Shown here in pieces: positions 44,183 through 52,440 of a stretch of DNA of 64,000 bases. Source of the DNA: Rhodococcus spongiicola (GTDB lineage: Bacteria; Actinomycetota; Actinomycetes; Mycobacteriales; Mycobacteriaceae); NCBI RefSeq assembly GCF_004011835.1, contig NZ_RKLN01000002.1, positions 663,469 through 727,468 of the forward strand, read 5' to 3'. The first letter of the stretch is position 1; each line of letters opens with the position of its first letter. The notes under the pieces are model-generated. The model searched no databases, had not been told where the DNA came from, and saw only the letters and a program-made list of their open reading frames with translations. The position numbers were made by a program, and so were the translations under genes.

Positions 44183-44710
44183 CTAGCCGAGCAGTTTGAC
44201 CAGCGTTCGGAGGTTACGGGTGGTGGTCACGGCCTTGAGTTTCGGCTTGCCGATGTTCTTGCCGAAGATGCTGTCGAGAGTCCGACCACGCTCGACCTCC
44301 CAGTACACGACGCCGTCGCCGCCCTCGATCCGCTCGATCGCCGGATCGAGGGTGCCCTGCAGCGCAAGTAACTCGGTAAGCACATCCGATTGCGGCGCGA
44401 ACATCACGTACGGCTGCCAGCCGAAGCGGTCGGGATCGAACGGGTACGCCTCGACGATCTGGGCCACGGTGTCGATGTCCAGCACGAATACCCAGGCCTC
44501 GTAGGCGAATGCCGCCCGCAGGGCGGCCTCGATGGTGGACTTCAGTGCCGTGACGTTCGCCGCGTCCGAGGTGAACAGCACGTTGCCCGAAGCGAGTACC
44601 GTCTTGACGTCGTCGAACCCGAGCTCGGCGAAGACCCTTCGAAGGTCGGCCATCTTGATGTTGATGTCACCGACATTGATGCCGCGCAGGAGCGCCACGT
44701 ACCGGGTCAT
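44183..44710 (-). CDS. DUF1697 protein
   Basis: A 175-residue protein. YVALLRGINVGDINIKMADL, TVLASGNVLFTS and KPKLKAVTTTRNLRTLVKL are the DUF1697 family motifs, with a cytosolic alpha/beta fold. Function unknown. It lies 23 bases upstream of the permease gene in the same direction. Confidence 0.85.
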   Translation of the reverse strand: MTRYVALLRGINVGDINIKMADLRRVFAELGFDDVKTVLASGNVLFTSDAANVTALKSTIEAALRAAFAYEAWVFVLDIDTVAQIVEAYPFDPDRFGWQPYVMFAPQSDVLTELLALQGTLDPAIERIEGGDGVVYWEVERGRTLDSIFGKNIGKPKLKAVTTTRNLRTLVKLLG

Positions 44711-44829
44711 GCGACGAAACTACTATTTTCGAGCGGCTGTCTCTCCGCGACTCTCTCCCGGCGAAACCGAGACGCGGAAGGCCGCCGGTTGATTCGGTCC
44801 GATGCGCTTCACCCAGTAGGCTTGTCATG

Positions 44830-45257
44830 CGGACGAGTTGGCCGGGCGGCCGCGGCGACGGGAACCGACATCCACGAGTTGTCAGGCCCGGAGCCGAGGA
44901 AAGTCCGGACTCCACAGAGCAGGGCGGTTGCTAACGGCAACCCGGGGTGACCCGCGGGACAGTGCCACAGAAAACAGACCGCCGACGCCGTGCGTCGGTG
45001 AGGGTGAAAAGGTGCGGTAAGAGCGCACCAGCGTTCCAGGTGACTGGGGCGGCTCGGTAAACCCCGCCCGGAGCAAGGTTGAAGGCCGCACTGGTGACCT
45101 CCGGGACACCGGTGCGGCTGCGCAGGTGTTCGAGGGCTGCTCGTCCGAGCCTGCGGGTGAACCGCTCGAGGTACCCGGTGACGGTGTGCCCAGATGGATG
45201 GTCGCCACCCGGCGCTTGCGCCGGGGACAGGATCCGGCTTACAAGCCGACTCGTCCG
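44830..45257 (+). ncRNA. rnpB: RNase P RNA (class A)
   Basis: The 5' end CGGACGAGTTGGCCGGG pairs with the 3' end CGACTCGTCCG. The conserved P4/J regions are present: GAGGAAAGTCCGGACTCC, CAGGGCGGTTGCTAACGGC, GGACAGTGCCACAGAAAACAG, GGTGAAAAGGTGCGGTAAGA and GACAGGATCCGGCTTACA. This is the catalytic RNA that matures tRNA 5' ends. It is followed by a strong terminator. Ends are given to within a few bases. Confidence 0.95.
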
Positions 45258-45274
45258 CCCGAACCGAATACGAC

Positions 45275-45300
45275 GAAGGCCCCGGAAACCCGGGGCCTTC
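45275..45300 (+). terminator. rnpB terminator
   Basis: GAAGGCCCCGG (45275-45285) pairs perfectly with CCGGGGCCTTC (45290-45300) around AAAC. Confidence 0.85.
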
Positions 45301-45312
45301 GTGGTCTGCGTC

Positions 45313-45417
45313 TTAGAAGTGGCCGCCGATCGGGTTCACGACGAGAAGCTTGGCCCAGTACTCGGCTGCCGTGGGTCCGAGGTGCGGGAGCAGGGTCTCG
45401 AAGAGGAGGTTGGACAT
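45313..45417 (-). CDS. Predicted 34-residue peptide
   Basis: ATG at 45417 is preceded by CGGAG at a proper distance. The product MSNLLFETLLPHLGPTAAEY continues WAKLLVVNPIGGHF: amphipathic, aromatic-containing, and not low-complexity. It ends just beyond the rnpB terminator, which would stop transcription from either side. No family recognised; a longer frame upstream exists but lacks support. Confidence 0.45.
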   Translation of the reverse strand: MSNLLFETLLPHLGPTAAEYWAKLLVVNPIGGHF

Positions 45418-45626
45418 GCGGTACTCCGATCTTTGACGCGACGCGTCGAGATGTTGGTAACGGGGTGCTCCGGTAACGCGGAGGCGTCGACGAGATTGCG
45501 CCGTACATGCATAGGTTATCAGCAGCAGTCGCTTTATCACAGATCTATATATTTTTGTTAGCGCAACAGTCACTTCGCGTTCACTATGCAGTGGTGGCTG
45601 TGCCGGTCACCGGGCAGACTGAGGAC

Positions 45627-45809
45627 ATGCGCGACGACAAACAGTGGTACTTCGACCTCTCCGACGGCTCGGTCCACCAGGGCAAAGACAGCGATGTCTT
45701 CAACCGGATGGGTCCATACCCGGACAGGGCGAGCGCGGAACGTGCGCTGCAGATCGCGGCCGAACGGAACAAGGCCGCGGACGACGCCGACGACGAGTGG
45801 AACAACTGA
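45627..45809 (+). CDS. Small conserved SPOR-like protein
   Basis: A 60-residue protein. DKQWYFDLSDGSVHQGKDSD followed by MGPYPDRASAERALQIAAER has the pattern of small actinobacterial proteins related to SPOR repeats. ATG at 45627; GAGGAC lies close upstream. Cytosolic and acidic. Function unknown; converges with the CHAD gene. Confidence 0.65.
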   Translation: MRDDKQWYFDLSDGSVHQGKDSDVFNRMGPYPDRASAERALQIAAERNKAADDADDEWNN

Positions 45810-45827
45810 GCCTGTTGCCCGTCGGTG

Positions 45828-46721
45828 TCAGCTCCGGAAATCGAGCTCTCGGTGCGCCCGGCGAATCGCTTGGACATGACCCGGCAGTTCCGCGGTGGCT
45901 CGGCCGGCCCGTTGTTCCTCGATCGCATACAGGAGTCCGTAGGTGAAGGTGTCCTCGCCGTCGTCTCGGGCCCGTGCGGCGGTGTCGATGATCCAATTTC
46001 TGGCGAGTACGCCGTCCTGATGGTCGCCGAGCACCGTCTGGAGCGATTTGGCCGCGGTGGCCAGGTCTGTCGCGGACGGTTCGGTCCCCGCTACGGCCTC
46101 GGCTGCGTAGCGCAGTTTCTTGGCACGCTTGCGGACCCGGTGCAACGCCGGTCCGATGTCCGGGGATTCGTCCCGGGGGTGCGCGAGCACCTTCCGTGCG
46201 GCCTTGCGTAGCTGGCGGTATGCCTTGTCGAGCCCGCCACGAAGCGTCATCTCCGCCGGGACCGGGTGGGCGCCGGACGTGACCTCGTCGAGCAGCGCGC
46301 ACAGGGCGGCGTACCTCGCCCCGCCGAGCGCTTCGACGGCGTGCGCGTGAGAGGCCCTGTACAGGTCTTCTTGAGTCCCGACCAACCTCTGGTTCACCGA
46401 GCCGAGCACGAGATCGGCCGGCTGGGTGTCGATCAATTCCGAGAAGTGCTCGGCGAGCACTTCCGCGTCCCGGGCCTCGCCGAGAACTGATCCGAGCCAA
46501 CGCAGTTCGTCACGGGCCGTGGCAGTCGCCTTGGGTGGGAAGGCGCGCCGGAAGGAGCCGAGCAGGCTGCGAAGCCGCCGCGCGGACACGCGCATTTGGT
46601 GCACCGAGTCCGGAGCGGACACACGGACGTCGGCAACGAGCGACGTGAGCCGCTCGTAGTGCTGCCGCGTCGCCGGGACAATGACGTCGGCGACAGCGGT
46701 GCCGTGCGTCGATGCTCCCAC
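45828..46721 (-). CDS. CHAD-domain protein
   Basis: A 297-residue helical protein. VHQMRVSARRLRSLLGSFRR and LHRVRKRAKKLRYAAEAVAG are the two conserved His/Arg/Lys-rich helices of the CHAD domain, which binds inorganic polyphosphate in studied members. Unlike the longer mycobacterial Rv2226, no N-terminal CYTH domain is present. ATG at 46721. Confidence 0.88.
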   Translation of the reverse strand: MGASTHGTAVADVIVPATRQHYERLTSLVADVRVSAPDSVHQMRVSARRLRSLLGSFRRAFPPKATATARDELRWLGSVLGEARDAEVLAEHFSELIDTQPADLVLGSVNQRLVGTQEDLYRASHAHAVEALGGARYAALCALLDEVTSGAHPVPAEMTLRGGLDKAYRQLRKAARKVLAHPRDESPDIGPALHRVRKRAKKLRYAAEAVAGTEPSATDLATAAKSLQTVLGDHQDGVLARNWIIDTAARARDDGEDTFTYGLLYAIEEQRAGRATAELPGHVQAIRRAHRELDFRS

Positions 46722-46763
46722 AGTTCTGGTCTACCAGTACGGATCGCGCGCGTCGATGGAAGA

Positions 46764-46810
46764 CGTCAGACGTCGATGTAGGCCGTCAGACGTCGATGTA
46801 AGCCGTCAAA
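46764..46810. repeat. 20-bp tandem repeat between CHAD and pip genes
   Basis: Units 46764-46783 and 46784-46803 read CGTCAGACGTCGATGTAGGC and the same with AGC at the end, plus a partial third unit. The repeat reaches the pip stop codon. Confidence 0.8.
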
Positions 46811-47762
46811 CACCGAAACGATCCGTGGCCGCTACGAGATGGTGGGTGATGCCGGGTTCGGCAGCGGCGTGGCCGGCATCATCGACGATGTGCAGTTCGG
46901 ACCCTGGCCACGCTCGGTGCAGTTCCCATGCACTCGTCACGGGACAGACCACGTCGTAGCGACCTTGCACGATAACGCCCGGAAGGGACTCCAGCGCGCC
47001 TGCTTCGCGTAGCAGTTCTCCCTCGTCGATGAAGCCGCCGTTGCGAAAGTAGTGGTTCTCGATCCGTGCGAACGCCAACGCAAATCGCGGATCGGAGGTC
47101 TCTTGGACGCGTTCGGGATTCGGAAGCAGCGTACTCGTCGTGCCCTCCCAGCCGGACCATGCGATCGCTGCGCGTAGCGCGACATCGGGGTCGTCGGCGT
47201 GCAGCAGACGGTGGTACGCCTCGACGAGATCGCCCGAACGTTCCTCGTATGGAACCGGAGCCAGGAATTGCTCCCAACGCTCGGGGAACATGTGAGCTGC
47301 CCCGCCGTTGTAGTACCAGTCGATCTCGCTGCGGCGCAGCAGAAAGATCCCGCGTAGCACAAGTTCGGTGACCCGCTCGGGGAATCGCTGTGCGTACGTG
47401 AGTGCGAGCGTCGACCCCCAGGACCCGCCGAAGACCTGCCAGCGATCGACACCGAGATGCCTTCGGAGTGCTTCGATGTCGGCTATGAGGTGATCGGTGG
47501 TGTTCACCGACAAGTCCGCACCGTCGGCGACGTGAGGTGTCGAGCGACCACAGCCGCGTTGGTCGAAAAGCGTGATGCGATAGGCGTCCGGGTCGAAGAA
47601 CTGGCGATGCACGGGGTCGGTGCCGCCGCCCGGGCCACCGTGTAGGAAGACGACGGGTTTGCCACCGGGATTGCCGCTGACCTCCCAGTACACCCGTTGG
47701 TTGTCGCCGACCGCGAGGAAGCCCCTCTCGTGTGGCGAGATCGGCGGATAGAGCGTCCGCAC
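46806..47762 (-). CDS. pip: Proline iminopeptidase
   Basis: A 318-residue alpha/beta hydrolase of family S33. VVFLHGGPGGGTDPVHRQFF is the oxyanion loop, FGGSWGSTLAL the nucleophile elbow, and VDDAGHAAAEPG carries the His; VQGRYDVVCP contains the Asp. It removes N-terminal proline from peptides in the cytosol. GTG at 47762, three bases after the lipoprotein gene's stop, so co-transcribed with it. Confidence 0.9.
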   Translation of the reverse strand: MRTLYPPISPHERGFLAVGDNQRVYWEVSGNPGGKPVVFLHGGPGGGTDPVHRQFFDPDAYRITLFDQRGCGRSTPHVADGADLSVNTTDHLIADIEALRRHLGVDRWQVFGGSWGSTLALTYAQRFPERVTELVLRGIFLLRRSEIDWYYNGGAAHMFPERWEQFLAPVPYEERSGDLVEAYHRLLHADDPDVALRAAIAWSGWEGTTSTLLPNPERVQETSDPRFALAFARIENHYFRNGGFIDEGELLREAGALESLPGVIVQGRYDVVCPVTSAWELHRAWPGSELHIVDDAGHAAAEPGITHHLVAATDRFGV

Positions 47763-47765
47763 GGC

Positions 47766-48212
47766 TCAGAATCCGATCAGAGCGGACGCCAGCGTCGGGA
47801 TCTCGAGCGCGTCGAGCGCGCCCTGGCGTACCTGCGGGCACTGCGCGGAGGTGATCGTGTCGACTCGCTCGCGGTCGCCGGCGAGCGCGAGCAGGTCGAC
47901 GCCGTTCGCGGTGGCCCAGGAGATGACGACGGTGTTGAGCCCACTCTTGCCGAGCGTCGGCGGGTAGGTACGCCAGTTCTGCAACTGTGACTCCATGTCC
48001 GAGCACAGCTGTACAGCTTGGGCGTCGGTGACCCCGGAGGCCGAGTTGCTCCCGCCGCCGTCCGGCGTCGGGGCTGCCGCAGACGTCGATTCTGTGGTCT
48101 GGGCCGCGTTACCGGGTGTCGGGGACGGATCGTTGCTGCACCCGCCGACGAGTGCGGCGAGCGCAGCTGTGGCGGCTATGGCGGCCGCGAGGCGTCCTCG
48201 GCGTGCGGTCAT
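47766..48212 (-). CDS. Putative lipoprotein of unknown function
   Basis: A 148-residue protein. AIAATAALAALVGGC is a lipoprotein signal with lipobox LVGGC. A Thr/Ser/Pro/Gly linker follows, then a small domain with two Cys (VQLCSDMESQLQNW and SAQCPQVRQGALDAL). ATG at 48212 has CGAGG upstream; the longer frame upstream reads through the panB terminator. Surface-anchored; function unknown. Confidence 0.75.
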   Translation of the reverse strand: MTARRGRLAAAIAATAALAALVGGCSNDPSPTPGNAAQTTESTSAAAPTPDGGGSNSASGVTDAQAVQLCSDMESQLQNWRTYPPTLGKSGLNTVVISWATANGVDLLALAGDRERVDTITSAQCPQVRQGALDALEIPTLASALIGF

Positions 48213-48275
48213 CGTGCACCTCGGTTCTCTCGGGGACCGACTTCGCGGTCCGGAATGTCGAGTGTGCCAAAGTTT

Positions 48276-48310
48276 CGGGACGCCGGCCTGTTTCTTCGGC
48301 CGGCGTCCCG
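48276..48310 (-). terminator. panB terminator
   Basis: CGGGACGCCGGCC (48276-48288) pairs perfectly with GGCCGGCGTCCCG (48298-48310) around a 9-base loop, between panB and the lipoprotein gene. Confidence 0.8.
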
Positions 48311-48360
48311 CCGGGTGTCTTCGGCCGGTGTCCCTCGCCCGGGACGCAGCAGCCGGTGCG

Positions 48361-49209
48361 TCAGAAGCTGTGCTCGGCCGCCGGGAACGTACCGGCGGCG
48401 ACCTCTGCGGCATAGGCTGCGGCCGCGGCGCGCAGGGCCGAGCCGACCTCGCCGAACTGCTTCACGAACTTCGGCGGTTTGCCACTGGTGAAGCCGGTCA
48501 TGTCCTGCCACACCAGCACCTGGGCGTCACACTCGCTGCCGGCGCCGATGCCGACCGTCGGAATGGTGAGCTTGCGCGTCACCTGACCGGCGAGTTCGGC
48601 GGGAACCATCTCCATCACCACCGAGAACGCGCCGGCCTCCTGGACCGCGATTGCGTCGGCGATGAGCTGCTCGGCGCCGTCACCGCGGCCCTGGACCCGG
48701 AAGCCGCCGAGGGTGTTCACGGACTGCGGGGTGAACCCGATGTGGGCCTGGACCGGAATCCCGGCGGCCGTGAGGGCAGCGATCTGCGGGGCCACCCGTT
48801 CACCGCCCTCGAGCTTCACGGCGTGGGCCTGCCCCTCCTTCATGAAGCGGAATGCAGTCTCGAGTGCCTGCTGCGGCGACGCCTCATAGCTGCCGAACGG
48901 CAGGTCGGCGATCACGAGGGCGTGCGGTGCGCCGCGCACGACGCCGCGGACCAGGGGAATCATCTCGTCGATCGTGACCGGCACTGTGGTGTCGTAGCCG
49001 TACACCACGTTCGCGGCCGAGTCGCCGACGAGTAGCACCGGGATCCCAGCCTCCTCGAAGAGGCGGGCGGTGGAGTAGTCGTAGGCCGTCAACTCCGCCC
49101 AGCGGGTGCCCTCGGCCTTCATCGCCTGCAAGTGATGTATCCGGGTCCTGCGCCTTGGCGCATCGGTAGGGGTGGTGCCGGTCGAACCGTATGGAGCGGT
49201 CTCGGACAT
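48361..49209 (-). CDS. panB: 3-methyl-2-oxobutanoate hydroxymethyltransferase
   Basis: A 282-residue TIM-barrel enzyme. [61 protein letters not shown] and [20 protein letters not shown] are PanB signatures. First step of pantothenate synthesis. ATG at 49209 has AAAGGGAC upstream. Divergent from the peptidase gene, as in M. tuberculosis (Rv2225). Confidence 0.95.
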   Translation of the reverse strand: MSETAPYGSTGTTPTDAPRRRTRIHHLQAMKAEGTRWAELTAYDYSTARLFEEAGIPVLLVGDSAANVVYGYDTTVPVTIDEMIPLVRGVVRGAPHALVIADLPFGSYEASPQQALETAFRFMKEGQAHAVKLEGGERVAPQIAALTAAGIPVQAHIGFTPQSVNTLGGFRVQGRGDGAEQLIADAIAVQEAGAFSVVMEMVPAELAGQVTRKLTIPTVGIGAGSECDAQVLVWQDMTGFTSGKPPKFVKQFGEVGSALRAAAAAYAAEVAAGTFPAAEHSF

Positions 49210-49394
49210 CGTTGTCCCTTTCTGCCTCGAGGCCCGCCTGGCGGGTCCCCGGGTTGGGTGATGATGGGGTTCAGTCTGCCACCGTGTCGTAGGGCGACGA
49301 AGAGCGGCCTCGGTGCCGTTGATCACACTGGTTGGTCGTGTTCCGAGCGTTTGTCGCGGTGTTCGTCGAGATTCGGCGTGGCACGATCGAAGAC

Positions 49395-50939
49395 ATGCAG
49401 CCGAGACCTCGATTGCTTTTGGCCACCGCGATGGGCGCGGTGGCCGTGCTCGTCGTCGGATGCACCCTAGGGACGGCTCGGCAGGGACCGGAATCGTCGC
49501 GCGGGGCGGGTGTGATCCCAGCCGGACTCGAGTCGTTCTACGCCCAGCAGGTCGAGTGGGGGTCGTGTGACGGCTTCGCGACGGACGGGGACGATCTGAA
49601 GCCGACTCTCGAGTGCGCCAGGGTCACCGTGCCCCTCGACTACGGCAACCCGGCCGGGGCCACCGCGCAGATCGCGATCTCGCGTTCGCCCGCGACCGGT
49701 GACCGGCTCGGGTCGCTGCTCGTCAATCCAGGTGGCCCCGGCGGTTCGGGTCTGAGTCTGGCGTCAATTGCCGACGGAACCGAGGTCGCGCAGCGGTTCG
49801 ACGTCATCGGATTCGACCCGCGCGGTGTCGGAGCGTCCACGCCACAGGTTCGATGCCTGACGCCCCAGGAAATCGACGCTGAGCGCAGCGATCCCGACGT
49901 CGACATGAGCCCGGAGGGGATCGCCCGCACCGAGGAGAAGAACCGAACCTACGCGGAGCGCTGCGCGCAGCGGTCCGGGCTGTCGCTGCTGGCGCACGTC
50001 GGGACGCGAGACGTCGTGCGCGACATGGACGTCATCCGCTCCGTGCTCGGCGACGCCGAGCTCAACTATCTCGGGTTCTCCTACGGCACCCGGATCGGCA
50101 CCGAATACGCCGAGACCTTTCCGGAGAACGTGCGTGCGATGGTCCTCGACGGGGCGGTCGATCGTGAGCAGAGCCCCGTCGATGAGACGGTCTTGCAGGG
50201 GGCAGGCTTCCAGCAGGCGTTCGATGCGTTCGCGACCGAGTGCACGCAATCTCCGGACTGCCCCCTGGGAACTGATCCTGCGGCGGCGAACACACGGTTC
50301 CGGGCTCTGGTCGACCCGCTCGTCACGCAGCCGGCGGCGACGACGGATCCTCGGGGTCTGAGCTACGAGGACGCGGTCACCGGCGTGCTGCAGGCGCTGT
50401 ACACGCCGAGCTTGTGGACGTCCCTGCGGGGCGGCCTGACCGAGCTGACCGAAGGGCGCGGGAATTCGCTCCTGCTGCTCGCAGACCGGTATGCGGGTCG
50501 ACTGGATGACGGCAGCTACTCGAATCTCGAGGACGCCTTCAACGCAGTCCGCTGTGTCGACGACCCCCCACTGGTCGATCGCGGCGTCGTCGGGGAGATG
50601 GACACCCGGTACCGCCAGGCGGCGCCGTTCCTCGACGACGGCCGCGGCACCGGAAACGCCCCACTGGATGCGTGCGCGTTCTGGGCGGTACCGCCGACGG
50701 GTGGACCAAGCGACATCGAAGTGTGGGGATTGCCTCCCGTCGTCGTGGTGTCGACCACCGAGGATCCGGCGACTCCGTACCAGGCGGGAGTCGACCTGGC
50801 CAAGCGACTCGGGGCAGCGCTCATCTCTTACCGGGGCGCCCAGCACACCGCGACTTTCGACGGGGTCGCGTGCGTGGACGATCCGATCACCGCATATCTC
50901 GTGGAACTGGCCGCACCCGAGCCCGACTTGACCTGTTGA
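49395..50939 (+). CDS. Lipoprotein alpha/beta-hydrolase, tripeptidyl-aminopeptidase/CaeA-like
   Basis: A 514-residue protein. Lipoprotein signal with lipobox LVVGC near residue 23. [17 protein letters not shown] is the oxyanion region, [16 protein letters not shown] the nucleophile elbow, and [20 protein letters not shown] with GAQHTATF the Asp/His part; the TAP-like C-terminal domain is present. It matches the Rv2223c/Rv2224c surface hydrolases. Probably acts on peptides or esters at the cell envelope. ATG at 49395. One copy here against two in M. tuberculosis. Confidence 0.88.
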   Translation: MQPRPRLLLATAMGAVAVLVVGCTLGTARQGPESSRGAGVIPAGLESFYAQQVEWGSCDGFATDGDDLKPTLECARVTVPLDYGNPAGATAQIAISRSPATGDRLGSLLVNPGGPGGSGLSLASIADGTEVAQRFDVIGFDPRGVGASTPQVRCLTPQEIDAERSDPDVDMSPEGIARTEEKNRTYAERCAQRSGLSLLAHVGTRDVVRDMDVIRSVLGDAELNYLGFSYGTRIGTEYAETFPENVRAMVLDGAVDREQSPVDETVLQGAGFQQAFDAFATECTQSPDCPLGTDPAAANTRFRALVDPLVTQPAATTDPRGLSYEDAVTGVLQALYTPSLWTSLRGGLTELTEGRGNSLLLLADRYAGRLDDGSYSNLEDAFNAVRCVDDPPLVDRGVVGEMDTRYRQAAPFLDDGRGTGNAPLDACAFWAVPPTGGPSDIEVWGLPPVVVVSTTEDPATPYQAGVDLAKRLGAALISYRGAQHTATFDGVACVDDPITAYLVELAAPEPDLTC

Positions 50940-51006
50940 GACGCGACACGTGGCGAAATTCCGCGATGTAACACAGATTTAACGGAGTTTGCCTAGTCTC
51001 GCGGGC

Positions 51007-52347
51007 ATGGATCGCCAAAAGGAGTTCGTGCTTCGCACCCTCGAAGAGCGCGATATTCGGTTCGTTCGGTTGTGGTTCACCGACGTGCTCGGCTACCTCA
51101 AGTCGGTGGCGATCGCGCCCGCGGAACTGGAAGGCGCCTTCGAAGAGGGCATCGGCTTCGACGGGTCCGCGATCGAGGGCTTCTCGCGTGTTTCGGAGGC
51201 CGATACCGTCGCGATGCCGGACGCCTCGACGTTCCAGATCCTGCCGTGGGCACACAAGGACGGTGCCCAGCACTCGGCGCGCATGTTCTGCGACATTGCG
51301 ATGCCCGACGGCACGCCGTCGTGGGCGGACCCCCGCAACGTCCTGCGTCGCCAGCTGAACAAGGCCAGCGATCTGGGTTTCTCGTGTTATGTGCATCCGG
51401 AGATCGAGTTCTTCCTGCTCGAGAACGGTCCGATCGACGGTCACCCGCCCGTGCCCGCCGACAGCGGCGGTTACTTCGATCAAGCGGTCCATGACCGGGC
51501 CCCGAGCTTCCGTCGACACGCGATCGACGCGCTCGAATCGATGGGCATCTCGGTGGAGTTCAGCCACCACGAGGCCGCGCCCGGCCAGCAGGAGATCGAT
51601 CTCCGCTACGCCGACGCCCTGTCGATGGCCGACAACGTGATGACGTTCCGCTACGTCGTCAAGGAGGTCGCGATCGAGGAGGGCGTGCGCGCCTCGTTCA
51701 TGCCGAAGCCGTTCAGCGATCAGGCCGGCTCGGCGATGCACACGCACATGAGCCTGTTCGAGGGTGACACCAACGCGTTCCACAACCCCGACGATCCGAT
51801 GCAACTGTCGGAGACCGGTAAGGCCTTCATCGCCGGAGTCCTCGAGCACGCAAGCGAGATCAGCGCCGTCACCAACCAATGGGTGAACTCCTACAAGCGT
51901 CTGGTCCAAGGCGGCGAGGCTCCGACCGCAGCTACCTGGGGACCGTCCAACCGGTCGGCGTTGATCCGCGTGCCGATGTACACGCCGAACAAGGCGTCGT
52001 CTCGTCGCGTCGAGATCCGCAGCCCCGATTCGGCCTGTAACCCCTACCTGACATTCGCGGTCCTGCTCGCCGCCGGTCTGCGTGGCATCGAAAAGGGCTA
52101 CGACCTGCCTCCCCAGGCGGAGGATGACGTGTGGTCGCTCACCGAGGCCGAGCGCCGGGCGATGGGATACCGACCACTGCCCGGAAGCCTCGCCGAAGCG
52201 CTACGGGAGATGGAGACGTCCGAGTTGGTCGCCGAGGCGCTCGGCGAGCACGTGTTCGACTTCTTCCTCCGCAACAAGCGGCGCGAGTGGGCGGATTACC
52301 GCAGCCAGGTCACTCCCTTCGAACTGAAGGCCTACCTCGGCCTGTAA
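51007..52347 (+). CDS. glnA2: Type I glutamine synthetase homologue GlnA2
   Basis: A 446-residue protein nearly collinear with M. tuberculosis GlnA2 from MDRQKEFVLRTLEERDIRFV onwards. Active-site motifs include GFDGSAIEGF, HPEIEFFLLENG, FSHHEAAPGQQEIDL, SFMPKPFSDQAGSAMHTHMS and EIRSPDSACNPYL. It lacks the adenylylated Tyr segment found in GlnA1. In related actinobacteria GlnA2 is not the main enzyme and may act on other amines. ATG at 51007. 93 bases upstream of glnE, likely one transcript. Confidence 0.92.
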   Translation: MDRQKEFVLRTLEERDIRFVRLWFTDVLGYLKSVAIAPAELEGAFEEGIGFDGSAIEGFSRVSEADTVAMPDASTFQILPWAHKDGAQHSARMFCDIAMPDGTPSWADPRNVLRRQLNKASDLGFSCYVHPEIEFFLLENGPIDGHPPVPADSGGYFDQAVHDRAPSFRRHAIDALESMGISVEFSHHEAAPGQQEIDLRYADALSMADNVMTFRYVVKEVAIEEGVRASFMPKPFSDQAGSAMHTHMSLFEGDTNAFHNPDDPMQLSETGKAFIAGVLEHASEISAVTNQWVNSYKRLVQGGEAPTAATWGPSNRSALIRVPMYTPNKASSRRVEIRSPDSACNPYLTFAVLLAAGLRGIEKGYDLPPQAEDDVWSLTEAERRAMGYRPLPGSLAEALREMETSELVAEALGEHVFDFFLRNKRREWADYRSQVTPFELKAYLGL

Positions 52348-52440
52348 GGGGCCGACTGATCAACTCGATCCCGAAGAGGTGAACGCCGTGTCCCATCCGG
52401 CTGGTCCACACATTCGTGACGACGTCCAGGTTGAGAAGAG

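Noticed and set aside
44838-45208. Protein-coding frames over 44838-45208
   Set aside because: They overlap the RNase P RNA gene, whose conserved core and end pairing are clear.
50940-51006. GlnR box upstream of glnA2
   Set aside because: Only GTAAC-n6-TTAAC is present; the other half-sites are missing or misspaced.
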